Assembly: GCA_024196135.1 (NCBI GenBank)
Contig: JAMQCK010000247.1
Location: forward strand, 1-34,078
DNA length: 34,078 nt
Reading direction: 5' to 3'
Source of the DNA: Pleurotus ostreatus/Saccharomyces cerevisiae fusant
Lineage: Eukaryota; Opisthokonta
Shown here one piece after another: positions 21,301 through 31,986 of the stretch; position 1 is the first letter of the stretch; each line of letters begins with the position of its first letter. Position numbers and translations under genes: made by a program. Under the pieces are notes generated by a model. That model ran no database searches. It had not been told where the DNA came from and saw only the letters and a program-made list of their open reading frames with translations.

Positions 21301-22321
21301 TGCAAGAGCGCGAGCTTGCTGTGCACAAGCGTCTGAACGACATCAAGGCGACGACGCGGGAGCCTGCAGGCCCGGAGGATACGCCAGAAAAGCTAGAGGA
21401 AGAGCGACAAGCTGCGCAGGAGTTCATCGACACTGCCGAGCCTCTGACCGAGGAAGAGATCGCGCAGAAGGATGCGTATATCAGCAAGGGCTTCGGCGAC
21501 TGGACCCGGCGCGACTTCCAGCAGTTTGTGCGTGGGCTGGAGACCTACGGATGGTGGGTGCACTGGGTTCGCAACGTGCAATGAAGCTGACAACAGTGCA
21601 AGGGGTGCGAGCTTCGACCTCTACGCCTCAGAAATCCCCGATAAGACTGCGGGCGATGTGGCGCAGTACTACAAGGTCTTCAAGGACAGATGGACTACTC
21701 TTGCGGGTATGCACGCGTATTCCGTTGGCCCGTCAACCCAAGCGCTAACGCTTCACCAGACCACCCCAGGATAGCTGCCCGCATCGCCGAAGGCGAGCAG
21801 AAGCGCAACAAGCGCCAAAACCTGGAGCAGCTCCTCGAGGAAAAGATTAACTCCGTCAACTACCCCATGCAGGAGCTCGAGCTCAACTACCCGACGACGA
21901 AGGGCAAAGTCTACAGCGAGGAGGAGGACCGGTACCTGCTCTGCCGGCTGTACCACTACGGGATGCAGACGGAGGACGTGTACGAGCGCATCAAGAAGGA
22001 TATTACGGAGTTCCCTGTGTTCCGCTTTGACTGGTTCTTCAAGAGCCGGTCGGCGATCGAGCTGAACAGGCGGTGTAATACGCTGTTGGGGATGATCGAG
22101 AAGGAGGCGGAGCAGCAGGCGGCGGAGCAGAAGGCGCAGAGCAGCAGTAGTACGAGGGGCAAGGTGAGGAGCTCATTCATCTGCAGTGGGTTTGCATGCT
22201 GACGGGCCTCCAGAAACGAGGCATCGACGAGGTCAAGAAGCAGGACTCGCGCGCGCCGACGCCGACAGGCTCTGCCGCAGGCTCGACAGCGAAGCGGGCG
22301 ACGAAGAAAAAGAAGACATGA
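18316..22321 (+). CDS. ISWI-family chromatin remodelling ATPase
   Basis: An ATP-dependent nucleosome-sliding enzyme of the SNF2 superfamily, acting in the nucleus as the motor of ISWI complexes. Fifteen exons give 1100 residues: 18316-18441, 18493-18567, 18619-18735, 18790-18864, 18912-18988, 19041-19159, 19211-19308, 19354-19969, 20019-20378, 20429-20779, 20829-21210, 21263-21553, 21603-21706, 21760-22163 and 22214-22321. Order of parts: acidic N-tail; AutoN-like basic block; helicase motif I DEMGLGKT, motif II DEAH (IDEAHRIKN), [10 protein letters not shown], motif [13 protein letters not shown]; NegC; then HAND ([14 protein letters not shown]), SANT ([20 protein letters not shown]), spacer, and SLIDE ([18 protein letters not shown]). 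The basic tail ends [10 protein letters not shown]. Intron 1 (51 nt) is in frame and stop-free, so its removal is inferred. Exon 13 has two possible acceptors. Confidence 0.95.
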
Positions 22322-22653
22322 TCATGTTCTGTCTTTGGTCCTTACCTGTTCTCGTTTTGGTCTGTTTGTCTCCCTGCTGTCCTTTCGTACTATTTTCTTG
22401 ATATATATGTCGTTGTCTGTCTGTTTCGCTCATCTACGCATAGATCCATGTAATTCTACAGCCCGTGTACAGGATAATATAGAAATGTGACAACAACCAG
22501 GTGTCATGGTGGGTTACAAACAACAGTCGTGAGGGGAAAGGAGAAAACAAGCGAACAGTCCGTGCGGTGTATGTGTGAGTTCTTGAGGTGTGTATGGCGT
22601 TGATTGCGTGTTGAAAAGCTTGCAGAAGGCGAATGGCATGCAGAATACGGAAT
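22322..22653. other. Convergent 3' region
   Basis: 332 bp between the stops of ISWI (+) and the 22654-24493 gene (-). It is AT-rich, as expected for two 3' untranslated regions facing each other. No gene or repeat was noticed. Confidence 0.4.
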
Positions 22654-24493
22654 TCATGCGTAGGTGATCTTGAGGAGGCCGCCCTTGCCGCTGTCGAAGG
22701 TGGCAAGGAGGCCGTCGTCGGTGAGGGTCGTGATCGCATCATGAATCGGCTTTCCGTCGATCTCGTACGTGACGTGCTCGTCGAGCGTGGAATCGTAAGG
22801 GTGGAGGAGGATGGCCGTCTTCCCCGGGGCGACGTTGGCGTGGAGGACGTGCGTCGGCGCGGCAGTAATGGTGGGCGGCCGCATGGACTCCTGGCGGACG
22901 ACCGCGGGAGGGGCTGGGGCTTGGGTGGCAGCCGGAGCGTTACCCTGCTGCTGCTCCGGCGGCACAGCAGACACCACGGAGCGTGGGCTCGAAGGTGTCT
23001 TGAGCATCGCCTTGCGCCCGCGGCGCTTGATGACGACGCGGTAGAAGACGACGGCGAAGACGAAGGGGAGGAGGAACATGAACTTCAGGCAGCGGAAGAG
23101 GAAGCTGCGGCGCTTGGGAGGCGGCGGGGCGATGGAACTCGCGGACGACCTGGTCTGCGGCGAAGAGGCCGAGTGCTGCGAGCGCTGGGGGCTGATGGGC
23201 GAGGGCCCCGGCGTCTCGGCGGCAGGCTTGGGAGCCGGGGCCTCGGCGACAACCTGCGCAAGGGAAGGCAGGGGTGTGATGACCTGGGGAGGCGAGGGAG
23301 GCGGTGTAGGCAGCGCCGAGTCCGCCAAAGCGACATGCGGGACCAGAATGGCGGTCTCGACAGGCGGGCCCAGGGTGCGAAGCGGCGCGATCGCGAATGA
23401 GCCACCAGATGGGGGAATGGTGAGCTTGACGGTCGGCTCCATGGTCTCGGCGAGCGCGGTGCGCGTCTGCCCGCTCAGCGGACAGTGCACGACGTAGCGC
23501 ATGCCCTCCTTGATGCCGAAGGGTGCGAGCGCCATGTTCACCGTGCGAGGTCCTTGCGAGAGCACGCCAGGGAGGGGTACGAGGACGCCTTGAACCAGGT
23601 CGGAGTGCTTCGCCCAAAGCACGGCGAAGCCTGGGACCTCGGGGGACATCTCGCTAGTGTGAGAGGCTGGGATTCCAGCATCGAGGCGCACGACTGCCTT
23701 GCCGTACAGCTGGATGGAGCCCGAGGCCTCGTCATAGGTGAGGGACGCGTCGTGGGGGATGGTACTGATGACGATGGGATGGGGGCGCATGAGGGACGCT
23801 GGCGAGGACTTGGGCAGTAGGACCAAAGTCGGCGATCCAACGACTCTACTAAACGATCAGTACCTGCCCCTCCCCTCACAAACAGAACACGCACCCGGGC
23901 CTCCCCCCAATCCCACAGACGTCGTACTCATTCTGCCTCCGCACCCGCGCGATCACCAACCCCGCATCTTCCCCGCCCGTCCGATCCAGCACGTTCTCGC
24001 TCCCCACATCGCCCTCCCAGGCGCCCTCCAAGTCGAGCGGGGGAACCTCGCGCTCGACCACGAGCCTTCCATTGTTTCCAAACTGCCCGAGCCAGCGCAC
24101 CTGCCCCGAGGGATACAGCAGGCGATAGGTGAACGCGAACTCCACCGCGCGCCCCGCCAGCGGGACCACGAGGGGGAGGGCCAACGTATGCTGCGTCGAG
24201 TCCACTACCGCAGACAAGTCTGCATCGAGAGGACCGAGGCTCAGTGCGCCTTCATCGTCACCCGCAGCACCAGCCGCATCGATCTCGACAAAGTCCAGCT
24301 CGCCCCACTGCCCCGCGCACCTCCCCCCGCCAGGCATATCGGACCACGCCTGCACGATCGCGCCCGCCTTCTTCAGCTCCGCGTACTCCTTCTCATCGAG
24401 CACGGCAAGCAGGCGCATATGTGCCTCGCCATCGAGCGAGGGCACCGCGACGCGGGTGGTCGTTCCAAGTGCGGGGTTGAACGCGATCCGCAT
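22654..24493 (-). CDS. Uncharacterised single-pass membrane protein
   Basis: I do not recognise a family. Two exons, 24493-23895 and 23848-22654 (46-nt intron, phase 2), give 597 residues. Residues 1-200 look beta-rich, with segments such as RVAVPSLDGEAHMRLLAVLD, WGELDFVEID and LYPSGQVRWLGQFGNNGR. Residues 200-370 are again beta-like (VEPTVKLTIPPS type repeats in METMEPTVKLTIPPSGGSFA). A Pro/Ser/Ala-rich stretch follows, then a basic collar KRR, one membrane helix (about 449-470, KFMFLLPFVFAVVFYRVV) and another basic collar IKRRGRK. The last 90 residues form a small soluble domain ending LLKITYA. No signal peptide is seen, so tail topology is uncertain. The beta-rich start vaguely recalls carbohydrate-active proteins, but this is not enough to name one. 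Confidence 0.75.
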
Positions 24494-24912
24494 GGTCCAG
24501 GCAGCGGGGAGGGTGATCAACGGGGAGGGAGGTCACCGACAACGAAGACGATGAGGGGGAAGAGAAAGGGGAAGAATGCGGGCGAGATCGTCGCCACGCC
24601 GTTTTGCCCTCGGGCAACGAGTGTGCGGCGTGTTCTGCATCGTGCTCGACAAATCAGGCAGGATACAATGGGCAATTGTCATTGTCTGATGGTGATCATC
24701 GTCAGCGGCGCGGTCGGGGTCGTTACATGACATCACATACAGGAATAATCCAGCCGAGGCATCTGAAGTGAGCGCTGTACTAGCGTCCAACGAAAGTATA
24801 CACATAGCAAAGCAGTATAGACAGCATACGACGGGGAGAGGGGAGGGAGAGCAAAGCATGGCGACGAATAAGCAGGAGCAAACGGAAGGCAGCAATAGGA
24901 AGATGAACGTGA
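24494..24912. other. Intergenic region between two minus-strand genes
   Basis: 419 bp containing the promoter of the 22654-24493 gene and the 3' flank of the RING gene. I see no coding exon. The ORF at 24533-24895 (-) has hydrophobic but unstructured composition and is not accepted. Confidence 0.4.
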
Positions 24913-26313
24913 TTAACGGGCACGTCGGTCTCGCCGGCGAGGTAACTGAGCAATGAGCTCAAGGCCATCGTCTTCGTACGTGGGATCCCCTTCTTCGTCG
25001 TCAAGATCGGCCCACAGTTCGAGCATGTCGATCATGGTTGGACGCCTCACTGGCGTGGCTGGCACAGCAGGGGCTTTCTGTTTCTTGGTGGTAGCCTGCT
25101 CTGTCTTGATCTTCTTCCAACGTCTGGAGAAGTATCCTCAGTGGCAAACTTAGACGACCTAGCAAGTAGCTTACTCTTGTCTCGAGACGAACTCGGCGAA
25201 CTTCGCGCCGCCAGAAGCCCATTCCGCATTACCGTTATTGGCCAAGGACGAGACGTAGACAGATATAGCGTGGTCGAGAGCAATGTTGGGTATCATGGGC
25301 GCTTTACGGTGCACCGCGGTCCGGCAATTGGGACAAACAGTCTTCTTCTGCACTCAGAAGTCAGCCTCGCATCCAAGCAACCCAATCCCAAGGGAAGATC
25401 GATGCCCACATTAATCTTCAACCACTGGTTCCCGCACTCCCCACAGAAGCTATGGCCACAAGGGTTCGTTACGTGCGCCGCCACACTGCAGAGAAAGAAG
25501 GGTCAGTGAGTCACTCGACCTTGGGTACCTCCCAAGACAACGCATACATCAGGTCACAGCATCTATTCCCGCCAGTCAGAAATAACCCTCGTCGAAGCGC
25601 GCGAAAACGACTCACATGGGGCAGCTAAGCTCGTCCTCGAACTTCGCGAGAACCTCGTTGAATGGGTCTGGCTTGGCCGTGGTCGCAGAGGGCGCGAAGC
25701 GACCGCTTTCGTCCACCCGGGTCCTCTTCTGTGCGTTCTCGCTGGAACCGCTGGGCCCTTCACAGGCTTTGCGTTTGCGGGACGCGGGAGGGCTGGCTAT
25801 ATGCGTGGTTATGGTGTCAGCGCTATTCAGGCAAGGCGTGATTGAAGTATCGACTTACCAGTGATGACATTCGCAGAGGTAGAAGCCTCGCTAGGCCCAT
25901 TCTCCTGCCGCGTAGTAGTACGCAGTGCTGCAAGGGCGAGATAAGCTGTCTGCGATCCCGCTTAGTTGGGGTGCGCCTATATGCATACCTGACTCTGCCT
26001 GAGTCAAGTTCCGCTCAAGTGCGTCCACGGCTTGGAGGAAGGTGCTATCAAAGATATCATCATCGCCGTAATCCGTCGATTCCGTGTCGCTGGCGGCCTC
26101 ATCTTGAACAGTCTGCGGCGGCGGCTCGGCAGGAGCCCCTGAAGTGTTCGCGTTCAGATTATGAGTACCCGGACCCGTGGACGAGGGTTCCGCCTGCGTC
26201 GTGGTCGATGTTGCTGTCGTTGCGTTGCCCGCCGCCCCAGACAGCAGCGCGCCCCACTCCTCGTCGCCTAGCACAGGGAGCTCCTCCACAAAATCATCGT
26301 AATCCGACGACAT
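24913..26313 (-). CDS. C3HC4 RING-finger protein, probable E3 ubiquitin ligase
   Basis: Seven exons (26313-25989, 25927-25859, 25796-25616, 25562-25548, 25485-25410, 25347-25175, 25123-24913) give 349 residues. The first 200 residues are acidic and Ser/Thr-rich, beginning MSSDYDDFVEELPVLGDEEW. A C3HC4 RING follows: CPICCDL (first knuckle), then NPCGHSFCGEC, then a helix QWLKINKKT and CPNC. A helix after the RING reads KAPMIPNIALDHAISVYV. The C-terminus has a basic block and an acidic MLELWADLDDEEGDP segment. A RING of this kind recruits an E2 enzyme for ubiquitin transfer; the target is unknown. Exon 4 is only 15 nt and supplies part of the first zinc knuckle (Ile-Cys-Cys-Asp-Leu). It lies head-on behind the 26844-27683 gene on the same strand. 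Confidence 0.85.
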
Positions 26314-26843
26314 GGTGGCCACAAGCAAGCAGGATGGGGAATGATGCCTCCGCGCTCGGATCAGCGGGCCGAATACGCGTCCATCGTGTCACATCACGTG
26401 CAGGCCATGTTCATCTTTTTCCGCCTTTTCCCGCGCGGCCGCTCTCCCCTCGCACGCCAAGGGCAGAGTGACAGCAGCCAAGGCGCGCACAAGCCTCCCG
26501 CCTTCACGTCGGGCCTATCTCGCGCCAAGGGCTTTCTTGGCCGAACGTTCCGGTTACAGTACGCTGTTCATACGTGTCAAGCGCGATTTGTTCACTGTGG
26601 ACACTGCTTGAATTCCATTGATTACAACTTCGACACGGTAGTTGACGTGAGTATGTTATGTACGATAGGCAGAATAGTAGTACAACAGCTGCTCGAGAGC
26701 GTGCAAGACAGGAGATAATTATAGGGGTTCCATGAGGGGTGGGCGGCTGCCACTCGGCGCACGATAGGCGGTGAGTAGAAGCGAAGGATGACTCCACGGC
26801 ACCGGGCTGCCGTAGTGTGGCGCGGCGGCGGCGGCTACGACCA
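26314..26843. other. Intergenic region upstream of the RING gene
   Basis: 530 bp between the RING start and the stop of the next minus-strand gene. No supported gene, RNA or repeat. The ORFs in this stretch extend antisense into neighbours and have no independent support. Confidence 0.35.
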
Positions 26844-27683
26844 CTAGGTCGCGCGGACGATGGCGGGATGCGAGCTAGTGAGAATAGGCTTTTGGTCGTC
26901 TGAGCTCGCGTTGGGCGGGGCCGAAGTGAGGAGGTTGTCGATGGCCATAGAGCGCGGGCTAGCGCGCGGGGAGCCCTCTGACGAGTTGCTCCGCGATGAG
27001 GACGTGCGGGGCGATAATGGCGCCTGCCCCCGTGAAGAGTGGCGCGGCACGTCGATGGGCGATGGGGCGGGAGCGCGGCGTCTCCGTTCAACATCTTCGA
27101 AGGTGTGCAGCTCACGGTCCGTGGGCTTGGCGTGGGGTGAACGCCCTCGTCGGTCAGACGTGGGCGCGTAACGGTACGGGTGATGTCGGCTGTGTGCGTC
27201 GCGAGTACGAGACAAGAACGCGGGCGGCGATTCGGGCGTGCGCATGGGATTTGACTGCGAGGCGCGCTCGCGCTCTAGTTCGGTCTGGCTGCCGTGAGAT
27301 GTGGAGTGATACACGTCGAGCAGGCCCTTTTGCAAGTTGGCGACGGAAGCCAGGCGCTAAGAAGGCATCGTATCAGCTCGAGAATATCACAGATGAGAGA
27401 TAGATACTAACCTGGTCCTCCGCACTCTTCGCATTAAGCATAGCAAGGAGCATCTCTCGGTCACCGTCCCCCCGAGTGCTATACGCAGCGAGTATTTCGC
27501 GCACTGAAGGTGGTGGTGGCTGTACAACGATGTCAGCGATGAGGTGGTCTCAAAGCCGGTGCCACTGACCTGCTCGAGGAGGGTAGAGGCAGTCATAATA
27601 GCACTATGCAGTTGGAGAGAGACTGCATGCATAACGTCCGTAGACGACTCCCCATACGAGACCTGAGAGTAGTGCGCGTTCAT
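26844..27683 (-). CDS. Hypothetical protein with helical N-terminus and disordered tail
   Basis: I recognise no family. Three exons (27683-27570, 27519-27412, 27356-26844), all joined in phase 0, give 244 residues. Residues 1-100 are likely helical: MNAHYSQVSYGESSTDVMHA, a PPPPSVREILAAYSTRGDGD turn, and MLLAMLNAKSAEDQRLASVA continuing into LQKGLLDVYH, which could form a coiled coil. The rest is rich in Ser, Pro and Arg with several S-P and R-x-x-S sites, as in phosphorylated disordered regulators. The splice sites are strong (GTCAGT, GTTAGT donors; CAG, TAG acceptors), which supports a real gene. Confidence 0.7.
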
Positions 27684-28490
27684 TGTGGTTGCAGAGAGGC
27701 AGTGGGGGAGGACAAGCTGAAGCTGAATGGCGTACCTCCCGTCGCTTTATGCATCTATTTCTGGGGCGCCAAGCCAAGGCTCTAAAAGTAACCTGACTGG
27801 CGCGACGCGGATATTGAGATTTCCACTAAAATTAGTCGTTTACCGCAACAGGCCGAGAGCCGCGCAGCAGTCTTGGGCACGTCTTGGGCTTGGCGTCGCA
27901 AAAAAGGATGGGGGCCCTCGGAAGACCCGCTCAGAAGATCCAGCAGGCGTGGGGGTCGCGGGCTGAGGAAGACGGAGCAGCGCGCCTGATGGTGGTTGCT
28001 CCACCGCAGAGGTTCCCGATGCGAGGACGGATATGTGCGCCATTGAGCGAAGCGGGGCGTGGGGCGGAGGCAGGCGCTCAGACGACGTCTTGGCCGAGAT
28101 GATGAGGAGGCAAGCGAAGAACATTGGGAAAACTATGTTTAGAAATGTGCTTGGCGTGACATCCAACTTTGGCAGTCTTTGGCGGATGTCACGCTTCCCC
28201 AGGGCACCGCCGAACCATCTCCGCGTTCCTCAACCACGAACACCTTGTCCACCCAGAGCTCCCTAAATCTGGAGTGCAGGTCGCACAAGCTCAGGATACC
28301 TCTGACTTCACGGACGTCACCGTTATACGCGCACAGCTCTTGATTTGGACCGGCTTCCGCTGACTGGTAGGCGCCCAAGCGCCACACTTCGCACCTTCCT
28401 ATACCTCTTTTAACCGCTCGGCTACTGCTCGGTCAGGCCAATAGAGACTCAGAAATAGGTCCTCCCCTCTTGTCCGCCCCCACATCTGTC
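27684..28490. other. Intergenic region, including promoter of exonuclease gene A
   Basis: 807 bp. It holds the perfect 11-bp inverted repeat at 28154-28194 (listed separately). Minus-strand frames at 27840-28166 and 28139-28387 are open but lack a proper start; I could not link them into a gene. A CTATACC at 28398-28404, about 90 bp before the gene A start, is a weak TATA candidate. Confidence 0.35.
28154..28194. repeat. Perfect 11-bp inverted repeat, 19-nt spacer
   Basis: GCGTGACATCC at 28154-28164 is matched exactly in reverse complement by GGATGTCACGC at 28184-28194. The spacer contains CTTTGGC twice. The arms hold a TGACAT/ATGTCA core, close to a bZIP half-site. Homology stops at the arm ends and no target duplication is visible, so a binding site or RNA hairpin is likelier than a transposon remnant. 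Confidence 0.8.
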
Positions 28491-30836
28491 ATGGCCTCCG
28501 TCGCAGGCACGTCCTTGGCTGCCCAAGCCGAATCCGAGTCCGATGCACCGTCTCAGCCACTCACCCTATACACTTGGCGGGAGTTCAGCCCTGACGCACA
28601 ATTATGGTACTGCAAGACGGTATCCGAGGCCAACGATGCGGTGAACAGGATACGCTCTGACAGCGTAGGCTTTGACATGGAGTGGAAGCCCGTCTACGTC
28701 TCTGGTCAGGCGGAGAACCGCGTCGCGCTCGTTCAAGTCGCCGATGGTGATCATATCGTTCTCGTACAAGTCAGTCAGATGCAACGTACGTCAATGAATC
28801 CCTACCCACCTCCTGACCCCTCGTATCTTCATGTAAGGATCGTCGCTTGAGCTCACGCGACTTTTTTGCCCAGTCTTTCCTGAACAATTGCGTCTGCTGC
28901 TCGAGGACCCTTCTGTTGCTAAAACAGGCGTCGGCATAAGTGGTTAGTAAACCCTCATCTCGCCACTCAAGTCCTTACCGTCTCGCGTAGGAGATGCCCA
29001 GAAACTTTACAGGGACCGGGGCATCTCGATGTCGAACGTGGTCGACCTCGGCCTCATGGCCCGCTCGACAGACAACGCTAACTGGAAAGGTCCCTACAAC
29101 AGCTCCATCGGATTAGCACGTCTCATCGCCTTATACGAGAAGCGCGAGCTACGTAAGGGGAGAATATCGCGCAGTAACTGGGAGAAGGTACCTCTAAGCG
29201 ATGAGCAAAAACAATGTCAGTTTATTCTACCATATATTTTGTAACCTCCGCTCACTCCACGCAGACGCTGCGAACGACGCGCATTGCGCCTGGCTCCTCT
29301 ACGCTCGCTTGCGGACGTTACTCACGGCCATGACGAAGCCTCCGAAGCCCGTCTGCTATACGTTCGATGCCGTGCGCGGTCGGCTGTGCGAGCCCACGAC
29401 GACGGCAGAGTGGGTCCCTGCTAACCCGGACTACGATCCCGGCCCACCACCGCCCAAGCTGGAGCCGTACTTGTGGAGCAAGTTCAGCCCGAACGCGCAG
29501 CTGAAGTACTGCAAGACGGTCGAGGAGGCGGACGCGGCGGTCGCTGCCATAACCTCGCGGGCGGTGGGGTTCGACATCGTCCTCCGCAGGCCGAAGAAGG
29601 ACGACGAGCTGCCGGACAAGCACGTTGCGATGGTCCTTCTGGCCGACGAGCACTGGGTCATTTTGATCCACCTCGAGAGGATGCACGAAGGTGCGCTGAC
29701 TATGCGCTGTAGCGAAAGGCTCGCTCAACTCTTTATATCGTTCAGTCTTCCCCGACAAGCTACGCGAGCTTCTTCAGAACACACTGGTCGTTAAAGCCGG
29801 TATGGTTCGAGGTGAGGCCCTCTTCATAAGGGATTCGTAAATCGCAATGTTGACGTACGCACCAGGATCTAGTATTCAACTCTATATGCAGTACGGCGTA
29901 CCTACAGCAAATATTGTAGACCTCTCTTTACTCGCTCGCTCCGTGGACAGCAATCGTTGGAAGAAGGGCAGCTACGAGGACCTGTTAACGCTTCGAGAGC
30001 TCATCGCTGCGTACGACGAACATGCATTCCCGAAAAATTCGGATGGCTTCCCGAAGGACCTGGACTGGAGACTGCCGTTGACTCCCGAACTCACACTATG
30101 TCGGTAACCTCATCGCTCTCGTTGTACTTGACTCAACTGACTTGTATGTAGATGCTGCTAACTCTGCGCACGGCCGGTGGCATGTGTACACCAAGCTTGC
30201 CGCGCTACTCGGCAAAATGGCCAAGCAGCCACTACCGGCGTACTACACCTACGACGCGATCTCGGGCGCGCTATGCCACCCCGGAACGAGCACACCCTGG
30301 GTACCACTTAACCCGGATTACAAGCGAGGCGCGCCTCCCGGCAAGGGCAAAGGGAAGGGCAGCCAACAAAAGAGGCCTCCACCCAAGGGAGCACAGCAGC
30401 GCCCGCTACCCACGTCCGCGTCTCCTGGTGGTTTCGGCAGAGGAAGCGCGCCCCACAGCGGGAGTGGCGCACCTTCGACCAGCGCTGCTCCACCAATCGT
30501 TCATACACTTGGGTATATCGAACCTGTATCTGATGCTATCGCTGCCATCCAAGCTCGCACGGCTGTTCGCCAGGTAGGTTTTGTCGCTCTTCTTCGCGTT
30601 ATCCTCGCTGAAGTCTTGCATAGGCTCGCCCGCGACCACCAAACCCAGGTTTTGTCAATACGATGCGCGAGAAGGCGCAAGCCCGCCAGCAACCGGTCCC
30701 CTCTTACCTCGCGCAACGTGGCATCGCTACCGCGTCGTCACCGCAAGCTCATCAAGAACCACTGTCCTCCCCCTCGGGCGCTTCGACTGGGCCTTCGAGG
30801 CGAGGTGGCAAAGGAGGCAACAAAAGGCGGAAGTAG
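28491..30836 (+). CDS. Exonuclease gene A: double DEDDy (WRN/Rrp6-like) 3'-5' exonuclease, second domain inactive
   Basis: Eight exons (28491-28785, 28874-28942, 28991-29215, 29265-29690, 29746-29811, 29866-30099, 30152-30573, 30624-30836) give 649 residues. Domain 1 (about 25-215) has the DEDDy set: Exo I GFDMEWKP (D62, E64), Exo II GVGISGDAQKL (D123), Exo III YAANDAH (Y197, D201), so it should degrade nucleic acid 3' to 5' with two metal ions. Domain 2 (about 264-455) has the same order but GFDIVLRRP (D300 kept, V302 for Glu), GSSIQL (S362 for Asp) and YAANSAH (Y439 kept, S443 for Asp), so it is predicted inactive. Each half starts with a YxWxxFSPxAQLxYCKTV-type block and ends with a YTxDA...W(V)P block. 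The C-tail is basic and low in complexity (GKGKGKGSQQKRPPPKG; RRGGKGGNKRRK), suiting nucleic-acid binding or nuclear import. No helicase or HRDC domain is present. Confidence 0.85.
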
Positions 30837-31410
30837 TATAATAAGAGAAGCCAATACCTCTATGCGCCACACATACCATCTTGTATCGCAACTACATGAC
30901 CAGTGTCCGCCGGCGGATACCTCTTGCTGATCTACCCATAATCATTTGGGCTTCTGCTTCGCGCTTGTCGTCGCTCTTCAGTCCTTAGCTGTATACACTC
31001 TCACATATGCACGTCTCTGTATACATGTATCAAAATACTATCCTGTACTATCTTCTTGACTTCCGAGCCTTATGGTGGACTCGACCTTCGAACTTTCAAA
31101 ATGTTTACTGGACGAGAAATAAATTGGCCACAATATCCATGCGTGACCGTGACCACCATCACGCTGCCTCTTTCTTTCCCTCTCTCTTCCACCAACCACT
31201 ACGTTTCGCCATCGGATCAGCTATCTTGCTTCGCCCGAATTTCTCCTATGTAACTGCTGCTTACTTTCTGACTCTGCTGCGACACAATCTTTTGCTCACT
31301 AAAACAATTTTCCTGTTATAATGGTGTCTAAACGGGCGTCACTAAGCGCCGCGCCACACGATTCGTCGGGTACCCTCGCTTGATCCTATTGCTGAGGAAT
31401 ATGCAAAGAA
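30837..31410. other. Spacer between gene A and the relic copy
   Basis: 574 bp, AT-richer than gene A. No reading frame of merit: the longest frames here are short and show no resemblance to the exonuclease family. If the domain 1 half of the middle copy was once here, it is no longer recognisable by eye. Confidence 0.4.
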
Positions 31411-31986
31411 ATGCGCAAACTCCTGACGAATCGAAACGTCGTCAAAGCAGGGTTCGTCGTCGGTACGGGCTATCCCCTGATTCTCAAAGCTGGACAGCTC
31501 ACAGCTCTTTAGCATCAACAGATATCATCCTTATATTGTATCGACTGTAATCTGTCTCCGTGGTTACTACCATCGATCCGCCCTTGATGGCTCGTGCCGT
31601 CGAAAGCGCTCGTCGGGCCATGCCAGCTGACGAAGATGTCCGCGACCTATATGCCACTTATGAGAAACGCTCTCTACCGCAGGGTTCATTCATTTTCCTG
31701 CCTGGCATGGATTGGGCGGACGTTGACTGGGATGCTGCTAGACAGAGGAAATATGACATGTAGGCTTTCCGTTGAGTAGCGGTCTTCCATTCTTCTCACC
31801 GTCCTTTCAGATGCGGCACATTTGGTACACTGTCAACGGCATCTATACCTCAAGCTGAAATATATCATCTCGACGAGGAAGGACTCACCACCACCCGTCT
31901 GCTACACGTACGACGCCATTGCGGGCCACTTGCGCGATCCTAGAGGGGCGCGCTATTGGACATCGTTAAACTTCGCTCCCGAATGA
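31411..31986 (+). pseudogene. Relic of a third exonuclease copy (second-domain half only)
   Basis: Three separated blocks match domain 2 of genes A and B in order. Block one, from 31411, reads RKLLTNRNVVKAGFVVG (compare LRELLQNTLVVKAG in A). Block two, about 31560-31760, has PLMARAVESARRAM and DLYATYEKRSLPQG (compare LLARSVDSNRW). Block three, from the acceptor at 31810, has AAHLVHCQRHLYLKL and VCYTYDAIAGHLRDP (compare YAANSAHGRWHVYTKL and YYTYDAISG), ending at a TGA at 31984-31986. Domain 1 is missing and the frames between blocks are closed by stops, so it cannot encode the full protein. Old intron boundaries (a GT near 31760, CAG at 31808-31810) are still visible, so it arose from genomic DNA. 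Confidence 0.75.

Noticed and set aside
23738..24730. 330-codon + strand ORF
   Set aside because: It is antisense to the 22654-24493 gene and spans that gene's intron. Its composition is Pro/Arg/His-rich, typical of a shadow frame in GC-rich DNA.
28154..28194. Inverted repeat read as a transposon end pair
   Set aside because: Arms are only 11 bp, the element would be 41 bp, and no target-site duplication is visible.
27840..28387. Minus-strand frames containing a hydrophobic stretch (IVFPMFFACLLIISA)
   Set aside because: No ATG start, no consistent splice link to another exon, and no recognisable domain.
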